Assembly (NCBI GenBank): GCA_037957365.1
Contig: JARHVA010008425.1
Span: forward strand, 230,001-294,000
Source: Torreya grandis
Lineage: Eukaryota > Streptophyta > Pinopsida > Cupressales > Taxaceae
Reading direction: 5' to 3'
Length of the DNA: 64,000 bases
Positions 24,600 to 35,859 of this stretch are shown here, piece by piece. The position numbers and the translations under genes are program-made. Numbering within the stretch: the stretch's first letter is position 1; every line of letters begins with the position of its first letter. Below the pieces are notes generated by a model. That model saw only the letters and a list, made by a program, of their open reading frames with translations. It did no database searches and was not told the DNA's origin.

Positions 24600-25460
24600 T
24601 AGTGGACTATACTTTTTCTAGATTAACCAATTTTACATCAACCCTCTTATTCATGGGATTTACTACAACCTTTATGTTTCTCTCAATTTAGATGGCCATA
24701 TTGAATTCTAATCCCAGGTTAGTGGGAGTCTTATCCCTTAAGAATTATGTAGCCTTTTTATCAAAGGTTTCATAATAATTTATCAATCATGTTGTATCAT
24801 TGGGCCTGATATTTTTGGGTAGATGCATCATAGTATTATTGAACCTTATGTTAAATTCTTAAACACACTCATTGAGGTTCATCTTGATGTTCTGAAACTC
24901 AACCAATAAGAACCTTGGATTAACTCTTTCACCATATTGAATTCTAAAGACATTCTACATATCTTCCCATGAATTAATGCATTTAGCAAGAAAAGAATTG
25001 AACCATTCACAAGCATCTTCCTCTAACATGTGCATAAATAGATTTATACATAAATCCTCATACTCAACCTCATAATATTCATTGATATTATGAAAATACC
25101 TCAAGTGTTGATCACCACTTACTATATTGTTCCCTTGAACTTTGGAAGACATTTTATAACTTCATTTAGGACCTCATTATGATATCCTTCCATTTCATCA
25201 AAATTTATAGGCTTGAATCTAGGAACACAAAATACATGATGTTCATTCTCATCTAGATCCCTACACATCATGATTATTTCAATGGAATATTCAAGAACAA
25301 ATGGTAAAGGGATGTGAGGAGGTGAATGAGATGGACTTTGTGGTTCACTCCTGGGAGGGGATTCAACTAGTTGAGAAGGAGTTGGATAATACACAAGACT
25401 ATAGGTTTTAGAATTAGTAGGAGAACTATGATAGTCCTCAATAATGGGAATCTCAATAAG
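24600..25460 (-). pseudogene. G1 gag
   Basis: Capsid-like gag remnant in two overlapping open pieces joined by a frameshift near 25130. The first (25122-25394) starts with a Pro/Ser-rich stretch. The second (24955-25152) holds 'HLRYFHNINEYYEVEYEDL' and 'LFMHMLEEDACEWFNSFL', then 'INSWEDM', the core of the retrotransposon gag domain. It continues past stops as 'GERVNPRFLLVEFQNIKM' and 'EFNIRFNNTMMHLPKNI' (about 24930-24810). A putative coiled 'ISSLEETVKTLASTIK' lies near 24590. No zinc knuckle was recognised. Confidence 0.88.
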
Positions 25461-26048
25461 ACATTCAATATTATCAAAATATTGATATTTTAAGTGATCT
25501 TTTGTAGCTAGACTAGGCTCTTCAATAGGCCTTCAAACTTGTCCCCTTCTTCTTTAAGGAATACATAAGGGTGGAATAAGTTTCTTAGATGGGCCACCTT
25601 TGAAAGATGATCTTAATCCTTCTAGCTTTGAAAAAAAAAGGAAACACTCAAAGCTAAAAGTTAGTAGGATATTCAGAAGAGGCATCAATCTTCCTTGAAA
25701 CTAGAAAATAAAGTTGGAGTTACCACTAGTATCAAACTTTTAGAATATAACAGTTGACAAACTATTTGTGATACATGCTAAAAACATATTTGATGAAGAT
25801 TAATAAGATAGAAATAAAAGACACTAAAATATTCATAATAATGTTCAAAATGGAAAAAAACACTCTTTCAGCATGCAATATTAATATATCTTTGCAATAA
25901 ACATAGTAGAAATCAAATATCAAGCCTTAAAACATTCATGGCATGCCCCCAATGGAGTGTTACAGTGTTCATGACCAGGATAGTCAAAACATTGATATAA
26001 TAGTAGATAAATTAACAATAAATAGAGCACTTATATCTCTCTAAAAGA

Positions 26049-26067
26049 GTCCCTATAAATGGCACCA
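26049..26067 (-). other. Primer binding site of G1
   Basis: On the minus strand the LTR end CCAACA is followed after 6 bases by TGGTGCCATTTATAGGGAC. This matches TGGCGCCGTTGCCGGGGAC, the common primer site of Athila/Tat-type Gypsy elements (usually assigned to tRNA-Asp). Five of the six differences are C-to-T or G-to-A. Confidence 0.8.
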
Positions 26068-26073
26068 TTTGAA

Positions 26074-29000
26074 TGTTGGCTCCGAATTATACACCTCATA
26101 CACTTGACCTTGCATAGTTGAGAGAAAATGGAAAACAATGATGAAAAACCCATTATAATGTCATTATATTTAGGGAAGGGTTCGACATTAGGATCAAACC
26201 AAATGCATAAAATGACTGAGATGCACATATAAAGGGAATGGTTATATCCCTACTACTTCTAGCACTACTTGAAGCAAGGTGAGAGGACCTACGGGGTAGT
26301 TTTCTCACATGGAGAGATTCTACAATTCAACCTCCATGGGGATTATTGGTAGAAGGAACATATATGACTAAGGCATAACCAAGTTTTCACACTTCACCTA
26401 GGAAGGGTTGTCACATGAAGTGCATAAATGATCTAAGTCATATATAAGCTACTAAAGATAGATGAGAAAATAACTACAATCTTCATTTTATAAGATATTT
26501 TTAAAAAATGGGTCAAATGGAACACTGTAACACTATAATTTAAATCACAAACTATAAACACATTTCAAATATGTAATATTTTATGCATTTATAAGGCAAA
26601 TAACACTTATAGTATGTAAAGGGTGTATTATTTTCAAGGTAGGGTAGAGTAAAACAAGTTAGTTGATTAGAAAGAAGGAAGGAGACATGTTGGTGTTTTC
26701 AAAACAATAAGGTATCTAACAGTATTTCATGACAATATTCTTAAGCAAAGATGCAAAAAAAACTTTAAATGCAAGATAATGGTAAATAAAATATGATTCT
26801 TGAGAGACTAGAACATACACTAAACTTAATCCTTCAAATGCTTTTTCTTGTTAAATCCACAAACCTAGGGTGCCCTAAAATTTATTTAATAACCTATCTA
26901 GAAAAAATGCAAAAATAATTTATAATATAGATCTATGCTCAAAATAATAACCAGTAGTGAGCATAAACCCAAATATCCAATCAACAATTCTTGCAAAATA
27001 TGTCATTTCACTTCATCTACAAGAAATAGCAAAGAACCAAATGCATTTTCAATAGCTTGAATAGAAATATTTCACACATCATTACATCAAAATGTTTCCA
27101 TGGGGACAACCATGGTGAGATTTCTCTTTTGACAAGGGAGACATAAAGATACTCTCAAAACTCACTAATGGTTGTATAGCTTCAACCATCTTAGCAAGGG
27201 AGAAAAATCTACACATAGTAATTGATCCCAAAAAAAATTATGCATAACCTAGACTTAGAGAGAATGGACACCTAAAACAAGACCAACAACAACCAACACA
27301 ATGTCCAACCACCCCCTTGAATAGAGGATAAGCCCTTTATCTATACATTTTCAAATATGGAATTGTGGGTCACCTCTATCAAAATTGTAAAATAAACTTT
27401 TAGGTCAACCAAGATGCTTCTAGCTAGAATATGCCCTTTGCCATGCCTGAGATATTCACCCATTTGTAAGGACAAATCATTGATCTAACTAACTCTACAA
27501 TGAATGATGAAGATATGCAACAAACTCTTTGATATTTTTGTTAAACATGCCTTTCACATGACTTAAAAGGAGAATATATATTTGATGATCCAAATATATT
27601 TTGTCATTATGTGAAACTACCTAAAGATTCCCTAGGACACTTGTTTGCATAGTTGGAACCTCTTGGATAGCTCCCCTTATTTTATGCAAGCCATAGATTA
27701 ACTAGATCTTGAAATGATGGCATGGGAATATTATAGATCCATGGCTACTCGATAGATATTATTTAGAGTGGCCCACCTTGGATTTGTATACCTACAACAT
27801 CTCTCCCATGGAGGATTTTTGACAAGGACAACAAAAAAAATGCAAAAGACTTAAGTTAATCTCAACTTTTCACCTTTTGGCTCCAACTTATTTTTCACAT
27901 TTTTTATTTTTTGAAAATTCACCCTTTTCACATCTAGCCTATTATTGTTTCCCTCATATATTTTAATTTAAAAATTACATTAATTTTAGTTTTGAGGTTA
28001 CCATGCCTCATTTACAAATTTTCCAAGTCATCTTGCTACCAATGGTGAAAGCTCAACCAATCACGTGCCATTAATTTTGATCCAAAGGTTTAAATTCCAT
28101 TGGTTGTTACCTATATTTAGCTTCAAGGTTATGCCAGTTGGCCACCCCATGGGATCTCTGCATCCTATGCTATCAAATGTGACTTGGGATAGAGAAATTT
28201 TACCATGTTGTGGTCTTGGATTTACCTAGATCTTCTTTGAATAGTCTACCATTACTGCACATCATTTATAATGGATCAAGCACAAACCATCTATCTCTAT
28301 CTATAAGGATCAATCCTTTGATTTTTTCTATATCAATTTTTTTATAGGGTCTCATGATGATGACACTTGCCACCATCTCACTCATCTTGCATTTTTTGAA
28401 TATTCAACATTGATCACACACCATTATATCATCCTCACTAATCAAACACATGTCATAGATCTTCATCCATTTGAAATCAAATGGATACTTTTTGGGTCCT
28501 AAATTTGATGCTCACACAACCATCTTAGAACATTTGAATCCCAACAACTAATTATCATGGTTAAGATTGATGTTTGTGCACCTATAAAAACACATATATG
28601 AACCCATCCCCTATGCAAATTTAGGAATTTCATTAGGACTTTACTTATCAGTTATTTTTCTCTTCAACACTCTTGATTTAATTGACCCTTTGGTATTTTT
28701 AAAAATCTTCTTGAGCCTCCTTTCTTCAGCTTCTCTATCATTATCACAATTATTCTACAATAATTATTGTGGGATTTTGTCTTTAACACTTCTAATCCTA
28801 GGTCCTCTATCTATCGAGACAATTTTTTTGGAATTTTTTTCTGGGACAATTTTCCAAAATAAATTAAGTCTCTCAAACACTTTTCCTATAGAAATTCAAT
28901 CTTTGGCATCTATTTCATCATCAAGACAATTGTTTTAGACATTTTGTCTGAAACAATTTTCTTGCAGAAAATGAATTTGTCATTTTCTTTGAAGAAATTG

Positions 29001-29839
29001 ACTTTACATTATTTGCCATAGGAATTTAGAATTTTCTTTTGGGATTTTTTATACAAGAAAAATTCCTAAATGTCAAGTTCCCTTCAAAAAATTTATCTCA
29101 AATAAAAAGTCTAAAAAAATTAGACCTTACACTTTTCCTGAAGGAATCAGACCTTTGTACTTTTGCTGAAGGGTAATTACCCATCAAACTTGTTGTCGTA
29201 GATAAAATGTCTATCAGAATTACTTTGAGACTTTTTACACAAAACATTTTAGATAAAACAAAAGAGGACTTTGTATTTATTTTGAGCTTTTTATGTGGGC
29301 AAAATGCTTGAAGGGTAAGTGCCCTTTGGACTTTTTTCTGTAGATAAAAAGTTTGAAACAGATGACTTTGAACCTTTTTCAAAACAAGGATTTTTATTTG
29401 GCCTTTTATGTGGGAAATTTTCCCAAAGGTAAAGTTCCCTTCATACTTTTTACCATGGATAAAAAGTTTGAAACAAATAAGACCCTTTAGATTTGTGTGA
29501 AACACTTAACCCGATGCAAAATGGGGCTTAGCCAAAACATTGAATTCCTTCAAAAATTTTGTAGTAGACAAAATGTTCAATGGAAAAAAATCTTCAAAAT
29601 TTTTGTTCAAGATAAAAATACCAAAGACTTATTTTCATCGGACATTGCTTTCACACAAAAATCCCAAAAAAGTCTAAGGGAAAGACATATTTGCCAAGCA
29701 AAGACCAATTTAAGACAACCAATTTTCACATGAACTTGACCTTTCTAAGGAACACTTGGAGATGGGATTTGGGCTAAGGACTTGAGCATTTTCACTTGAT
29801 AAGGGAGAAATTAATTTAGTTCAATTTTGGGCACTAAAA
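26074..29839 (-). repeat. 5' LTR of G1
   Basis: 3766 bp, partner of 15203-18987. On the minus strand it starts near 29839 with TTTTAGTGCCC (partner TGTTAGTTCC) and ends ...GAGCCAACA. Transcription of the element would start within it on the minus strand. I did not identify a convincing TATA box. Open frames inside are not genes. Confidence 0.92.
29040..29560. repeat. Tandem subrepeats inside the G1 5' LTR
   Basis: Counterpart of the array at 18180-18760. 'aagggtaagtgccctttggac' and variants occur near 29065, 29168, 29312, 29428 and 29550. Confidence 0.72.
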
Positions 29840-29844
29840 GGATG
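29840..29844. other. Target-site duplication GGATG (right)
   Basis: Second copy of the five bases found at 15198-15202. Confidence 0.88.
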
Positions 29845-31276
29845 ATTAAAGAATTCAAGTTAAGGATACATTCCCACTTGGTTATATTATTTTAGTTAGT
29901 CAACTTTTTTAAGAATTACACATTCTAACCACAAATGGAGGTTTAGTCAAAGTAATACAAATTATCATAGGTGTCCATTTTAATGAATATAATATTCATC
30001 CATGAACTTGATAGTAAAAATAAATATCAATAAATATTAAGGGAGTACCATTTATATGTCATTGATGATAGATTATATTATAAAAAGTATGTGAAAGGTT
30101 GTTTTGAGATGTTCTAGGGAAAGTTGACTAAGAGGAACATAACTTTGAATCAAAATTATATATGGTTAGAAAATTACACATCATAGTTTAAGAATGCAAG
30201 AATGTTTTACTTGTTGAGAAGGATTCATGTTACCACTAGCATATAACATATTTGGATTTTCACTAAGGCTAGCCATGGAAAAAAAAAACATGAAAGTGCT
30301 AGAAAATGTGTGAAAAGATCTCTTGCAATAAAGGAGTTGAAGTTTGAAGATGGCATTGATTTGAATAATGAAAAAAACACTATTGAATGGTTCAACATGA
30401 TAATGTCCCATGGTGCTAAAAAAAACTCTAATGATTTTAGATATTTTTGGTTGATTGAGGAAGAACAATGGGTAAGGTGTGATGATTGTATGACAGTAAT
30501 AAGATCAAGTGAACTCCACCATTTTATAGCTCAAATGTATATTCTTGTATAGTTTATACAAGGCACATGGCATGTTTTTTCTACTTGCATTTAATTTTTT
30601 TGGGATGAGCATGAGTCAAAAGAGTGGGTGTATGAATGTATTTGTAGATATCTAAGTCCAATCAATGCATACCAAGTTCCACCAGGATTACAACTTACAA
30701 ATATGACATCATCACATGACTTTGACTAGGTATATGATCTAGTGAAACCAGGACCAAAATTAATCATTATGTATGAAATTATCATTATCTATCAACATCA
30801 TTAATATAGAATTATTTTATTTTATGATACAAGGCATGTTTTTTTAGTTATTGCAAATGAGGTCAACGAAGAGGGAAAATTTACTACTTATGTTAGTGGG
30901 TAGACAAAAACAATAAATTAACATCCTCATTCATAGATGGGGAAAACATTAAATATCCCACTAGATCTGTGGTAGTTACTAGAACTTGGCTTCGATTATA
31001 TCCTATCAAAAATTAATATGTATGGTTTTTTAAAGATTATGAAAGACATAAGAATAGACTATAGTATTCAAATTTGATTCTTGAAATAAATGTTCAATTA
31101 CTTAAATATCAACAAAGGCCATCAAAAAATAATCTAAGGAATGTTAGTGAGTTTGAAAATGAAGCAATTATTACTACTATAAAGAGTAGAGCATATCATA
31201 GAGATCTTTGGATTGAAATTACAAGGTATTTTGATTTCTCAAATGTAAATCTATTTAATTTTATCAAATTTTATTG
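29840..31276 (+). pseudogene. Transposase-like pseudogene, 3' part
   Basis: Continuation of the frame interrupted at 15202. Removing the element and one TSD copy leads, after a 1-base frame slip, to 'IKEFKLRIHSHLVILF', then 'VNFFKNYTFxPQMEVxSK' (about 29898-29950). Further on are 30310-30552 (80 codons, 'WVRCDDCMTVIRSSELHHF'), 'WDEHESKEWVYECICRYLS' (about 30600-30657) and 31074-31277 (67 codons, 'YQQRPSKNNLRNVSEFENE'). The 'F.NYTFxPQMEV' stretch recalls the 'DFAENY...Q.EIQS' block I associate with uncharacterised transposase-like proteins (from memory). Stops are frequent. Function unknown. Confidence 0.45.
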
Positions 31277-31279
31277 ATT

Positions 31280-31560
31280 TTATAGATATTACATATAAAC
31301 CTCAATTTAATTACTTACTAACATATTTTTTCTAGATTAGCGGTGCCAAACAAGATTTCACCTTCATGCAATTTGCATCTTTAGTATATAATTTCATATT
31401 ATTAAAGCTATAACAACATTAATATAAGTTAAAGAAAAGGTTAATACCATTATTATCGAAGTTCCATATTCTCTTAAGGAAAGTTTCATACCATTATTAT
31501 AGAAGTTTCATATTCTCTTAAGGCTAGAACATGTACTCTATCTCCTAATTAAGTGGCATT
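31280..31560. other. Intergenic, no gene seen
   Basis: Short AT-rich stretch. 'attccatattctcttaaggaaag' and 'tttcatattctcttaaggcta' form a partial local duplication near 31460-31525. Confidence 0.5.
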
Positions 31561-33430
31561 AGAGGTCATGATTATGGGAACACATGTGATTTACCTATCA
31601 AGACATGTTGGAAGTGATGGATTTGTAAGGGGAGATCCTAAAATTGTAAATGTCAATTAGAAGACAACAACTTATCTTTTGACTTCATACATATTACGTT
31701 TTAACACTGATCATTATATCATACACAATAATTCATATCTTCTATTTAATTTCAATCCTCTAGGGTGAAATTAGATATATTTAACATGCATGTGAAGTTG
31801 TTTTAATTCATGTAAATGACTTACAATTTTTGTTTTACATCCATCTAAGAATGGCATTAAAAATAATAATTTTATCTTATTGGGAAGGACATTGGTGAAG
31901 ACAAAACACATAGTTTGTATCATGGCCATGCATGATCAGAGGCTAAAAGATTGGTCTTAGATGTTATTCACCACCTTTGATGTCATGGAGATGCCAATTT
32001 TTAACCATGAATCAATAGAGGTGGAGATATTAAACTACAACTTGAATGTTGATAACATTTTTTTAAATTTTTCACATGTCAAGATAATTATAAAATTTTG
32101 TATATGGATAGCTTCAAGGTTGTTTTGTTTAGGAATAAATGTGATTTTTTTATCTAGATGTGTTGGAAGTGATGGAGTTTCAAATATAAATTGGAAGATA
32201 ATTACATGTATTCTAATGAGGCACAATTTGAGACTAATAAATTTTTCCTATACATTATTTACCACCTATGATGTGGTGGTAATGCTAATTTTTAGCTACA
32301 AAGCACTAGAGGTGAAGATCTCCAAATATAGCTTGAATGTTGAAAACATTTGTTATTAGTGTTTCTGCATTCTAAAACAACTATAAAAACATGATTTCAA
32401 GTTTATTTAGAGGTCATGGTTAGGAGATCATGTGTGATTTTACTATTTATATATATTGGAAGTGATTTATTTATTATGGGAGGGCATGGAAGTGAAAATG
32501 TCAATTGGATGACAAGAACTCGCCTCTTAACTGCATAAAAATTAGATTTCATCACTAATCAATACACCATCAACCATGAATTCATATCTTACGTTTAATC
32601 ACAATGATCTAGGTTTGATTTATAGGTTTTTAAAATGCATGTGAAGTTTTTTCAGTTTATGAAAATGACTTATGGTTTTTACACTCGCCTAAATTTGGTG
32701 TAAGAAACTACAATTTTATTATATTGGGAAGGAGTTCTTGAGGTCAGAATGGATAATATATCTCTTAACAAGGGATGATCAGAGGAAAATAACTTATTGA
32801 TATACATTATTCACCATCCTTAATGTGGTGTAAATACTAGTTTTCATCTACAAAACACCAAAGTGGATATCTCCAACTGTGGATTGAACATTGGTAACAT
32901 TTGTTATCAGTGTTTATCTATGTTAGATCAAATATAAGAACACATATATGGGCATCTTAGGAGGTCATGATCATGGGAAAATTTGTGACTTTTATATCTA
33001 GATGTGTTATAAGTGATGTATTTGTAAGGGGAGGTATTAAAAGTAGATATGTCAATTGTAAGACAAGAACTTGTCTCTTGACTACATAAAATTATATTTC
33101 AACATTGATTTGTAGACCATCTACCAAAAACTAGTATTTTATGTTATATATCAATGATCTTGGGTTATAGTAAAAGGATTAAAAATTCATGTGAAGGTGC
33201 TTTTAGTTCATTTAAATAACTTAATTTTTTTATTTTATGTGTGTATGAAGTTGACCTAAAAACTATATTTTTTTTGTATTGGGAAGGATGTTATTGAGAC
33301 TTTAATGGGTACTCCATCTCTTAATTGGTCATGATTAAAGGCCAATAACTTGGTCCTGGACATTATTCACCACCCTTGACATGGTGGAAATGCCATTATT
33401 TGATCATATTAGCTCAATGGTGGTTAAACT
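31560..33430. repeat. Degenerate tandem repeat, ~554-bp unit
   Basis: The marker 'ttattcaccaccyttgatgtggtgg' occurs at 31963, 32254, 32807 and 33362 (intervals 291, 553, 555). Each full unit also holds 'tgtcaattggaagacaagaactcgtctcttgact' (about 31650, 32500, 33045), 'tgttggaagtgatggatttgtaaggggag' (about 31606, 32160, 32455, 33005) and 'ttgaatgttgataacattt'. The second unit is shortened. Open frames 31961-32359 and 32035-32226 are within the repeat and not credible genes. Confidence 0.85.
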
Positions 33431-33889
33431 CAGATAAATACTTAATATGAAAAATGTAATTTATATAAATGTTTTTTATGATAGTAATTTATTCAACATT
33501 GTACAAGAATGAAATATTAAATATGATCGTATTTAAATATGGAAATATATCCATAAAATTAAGTTTAATGTAATAATAATGGCCAAATTGTATGCATATA
33601 GGCATACAAAAAAGTACATCATGTACATTTCCATATAGACATATATTAAAGTAAATCATGTAAGACATATCATAATCACATGTTATTTTAATAATTCATA
33701 CATGTTTGTGATTTATTAAAATGTCCACAAATTTTCCCACCATCTCCCTGCACTCACCCAATGATACATTTTTATTGCACACAACTCAAATTTAGGAAAA
33801 TAACATATGCAAAAGAATAATTATATTTAAAAAATACATATATTCTATTGTTCTAAGAAAAAACATATGTACTATTGCTTTCAATAAAT
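33431..33889. other. Intergenic, no gene seen
   Basis: AT-rich, with repeated 'tacatcatgtacatttccatatagacatat' type words near 33600-33660. Nothing nameable. Confidence 0.5.
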
Positions 33890-33896
33890 AGAACAT
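33890..33896. other. Target-site duplication AGAACAT of the LINE (5')
   Basis: AGAACAT immediately precedes the truncated LINE and recurs at 37471-37477, directly after its A-rich tail. Confidence 0.7.
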
Positions 33897-33899
33897 CTA

Positions 33900-35010
33900 T
33901 TCCAACTACTTACCTTGGCATGCTACTCTTCTCTGGCAAATTACCTTTAGAGGTTTGGAATCCACTCTTAGAAAGATTTCAAAGGAAGCTCTCAGGGTGG
34001 AAAGGAGCCTTGTTAACTCAAGCTTCCAAGTGAATTATTATTCAGAATACTCATCAAAATATTCCACTTTATCTCATGTCTTTGTTCAAGATTCCTTCTA
34101 ATATTATTGTCAAGATTGAGAAGATTCAGAAGCATGTCTTTTGGTCAGGGGCTGATGAGAATAATAGATATCATCTTATAGCATGGTAAAAAGTGTGTCA
34201 ACCTAAATATTTGGGTGGTTTATGTTTAAATAACTTAATATTAATTAATTTATCTCTTATTGCTAAGATGTGTTGGTTTCTTATTCAAGAAAATATGTTT
34301 TGGACTAATGATATTAAAAATAACTATCTTAATCATTTGAATATTTCTAATTTTCTCTCCACTGATAATCTACCTAGTGGCTCCTCTTTTTGGAATAATC
34401 ATGTTCATTTTATATCTCTCATCTATAATGGAAGCCAATGTAATATTGTTAATGGCAATCTCATATCCTTTTGGAAGCATAAATGGTGATTTTTAGCTCC
34501 TCTCTCTTCATTTCCTTACAACCAGCATTTATGCAATCCTCTTTCTTCTATTTATGGGGATTTAGTGAGAGGTTACATCAATGTGGACAACTCAAGGAAA
34601 TCTTGAAAGCTTTTAAGCCTAAAAAGGATCAACCAAGAGTTACAGGTCCATCTTCAACTCCTTCAAAATAATTTACAACATGTTTGTATCCTTTCTAGTT
34701 ACAAGTTGGATGAACTAATGTGGATGGGCTCTAATCATGGGGATTATAGTGTTAAAATGGGTTACTTACTTTTTAAAAATCAATTTGATATTGATACTTT
34801 TTGGAAAAAAGTTTGGAACAAGGGTATTCTTCCTAAGATCAATATTTTTCTTTGGATTACAATTCAAAATAAAGCTTTCATGATGAAAAACTTAATCAGA
34901 AGAGGTCATATGATTCCTAATAGATGCATTTTATGTAAGAAGCATGAGTAAATGACTAATCATATTTTCATTCATTGTCCTTTTGTAACTACTCTTTTTA
35001 ACAATGCTCT
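33900..35010 (+). pseudogene. LINE RT C-terminal end and zinc-binding region
   Basis: Begins with 'TTYLGMLLFSGKLPLEVW', 'LERFQRKLSGWKGALL', 'IEKIQKHVFWSG', 'IAWxKVCQPKYLGGLCLNN' (through about 34230), the thumb-like end of LINE RTs. The open piece 34193-34489 continues it. The zinc-binding domain follows: 'WMGSNHGDYSVKMGYLLF' (about 34727-34780), 'FWKKVWNKGILPKINIFLW' (about 34800-34856), 'IRRGHMIPNRCILCKKHE' (about 34895-34950) and 'NHIFIHCPF' (about 34958-34985), giving a C-x-x-C...H...C pattern. The RT palm with its catalytic aspartates is not in the element. Confidence 0.85.
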
Positions 35011-35349
35011 TGCAAGTTTTAATCTCCAGAGGGTCACATTGGACAATATTTAGGATTATTTAAAGTAATAGAAATCTCCTTTCAAGAGAAAAGAGTGAAA
35101 ATTCTTTAGAAGCTATCCTTTCCCCATACTATATGGACCATTTGGCATGAGAGGAATAACATAATTTTTAAATAAGCTTACAACAATACTAACCAATTTA
35201 TTATCATTCTTTTTTTTGGGATTAGAAAAATCTTTCCATTTGTAAAATCAAGGAATATTGACATCCTTCTAAGATTGAAGAGGATATTCTATTAGATGAA
35301 ATTTTTATCTAGTTTTAGATTCTTCTACTATGGATAAGATTAATTACAA

Positions 35350-35850
35350 AAAAAATTAAAATGGAAAAGTCCTCTTTTGGGTTGGATAAAACTTAACTTT
35401 GATGGAGCTTCAAAAGGTAATCTGGGAATTATTGGAGGGGGGTGAGTCTTCAGAGATAGTAAAGGTGGTTTCATTGTTACCTATGCTAGTAACATGAGAA
35501 TCCAGTCAAATCATTATGCTGAAGCTCTTACTGCTCTTTGGGGTCTATAATTTGCTAAATATTTAGGTATTGACAAGCTCCAAATTGAAGGAGATTCTTT
35601 AAACATCATAAATTATCTCAATAACTCCTCCACTCCTAGTTCAACCATTAAAAATTTTATTGATGAAGGTCTTTTAATACGTAATTATCCTATTGAGACT
35701 AAAGCTTCACGCATCTATAGAGTAGGTAAAAAACTAGTTGATATCCTAGCTAATATTGGTGTTCAAAGCAACCAATTCCTTAGATGGACTAATTCAAAAA
35801 TCATGCTTGAGAACTTCATCATCCAAATTTATAATGAGACAAGCATGTGT
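35350..35850 (+). pseudogene. LINE RNase H domain
   Basis: Plant LINE-type RNase H. Readable blocks are 'GWIKLNFDGASKGN' (Asp), 'SNHYAEALTALWGL' (Glu), 'LGIDKLQIEGDSLNIINYL' (Asp) and 'VGKKLVDILANIG' (Asp), so all four acidic positions of the RNase H fold can still be read. There are stops, for example one after 'IIGGG' and one after 'LWGL', so the reading frame is broken although the active-site residues are not. Confidence 0.85.
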
Positions 35851-35859
35851 TAATTCTAC

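Larger units (their letters stand above)
15203..29839 (-). mobile_element. Ty3/Gypsy LTR retrotransposon G1, complete but decayed
   Basis: 14.6 kb bounded by two ~3.8-kb direct repeats and a 5-bp TSD. On the minus strand the element reads 5' LTR (26074-29839), primer binding site (26049-26067), gag, an archaeal-type RNase H (aRNH), RT, RNase H, integrase, 3' LTR (15203-18987). The LTR termini on the minus strand are TGTTAG...CCAACA (the 5' copy has a mutated start). Every coding domain carries stops and frameshifts, and the RT and integrase active sites are damaged. No protease or env-like frame was recognised. The primer-site type and the aRNH place it outside the chromoviruses, near the Athila/Tat group; the exact lineage needs a phylogeny. 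Confidence 0.9.
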
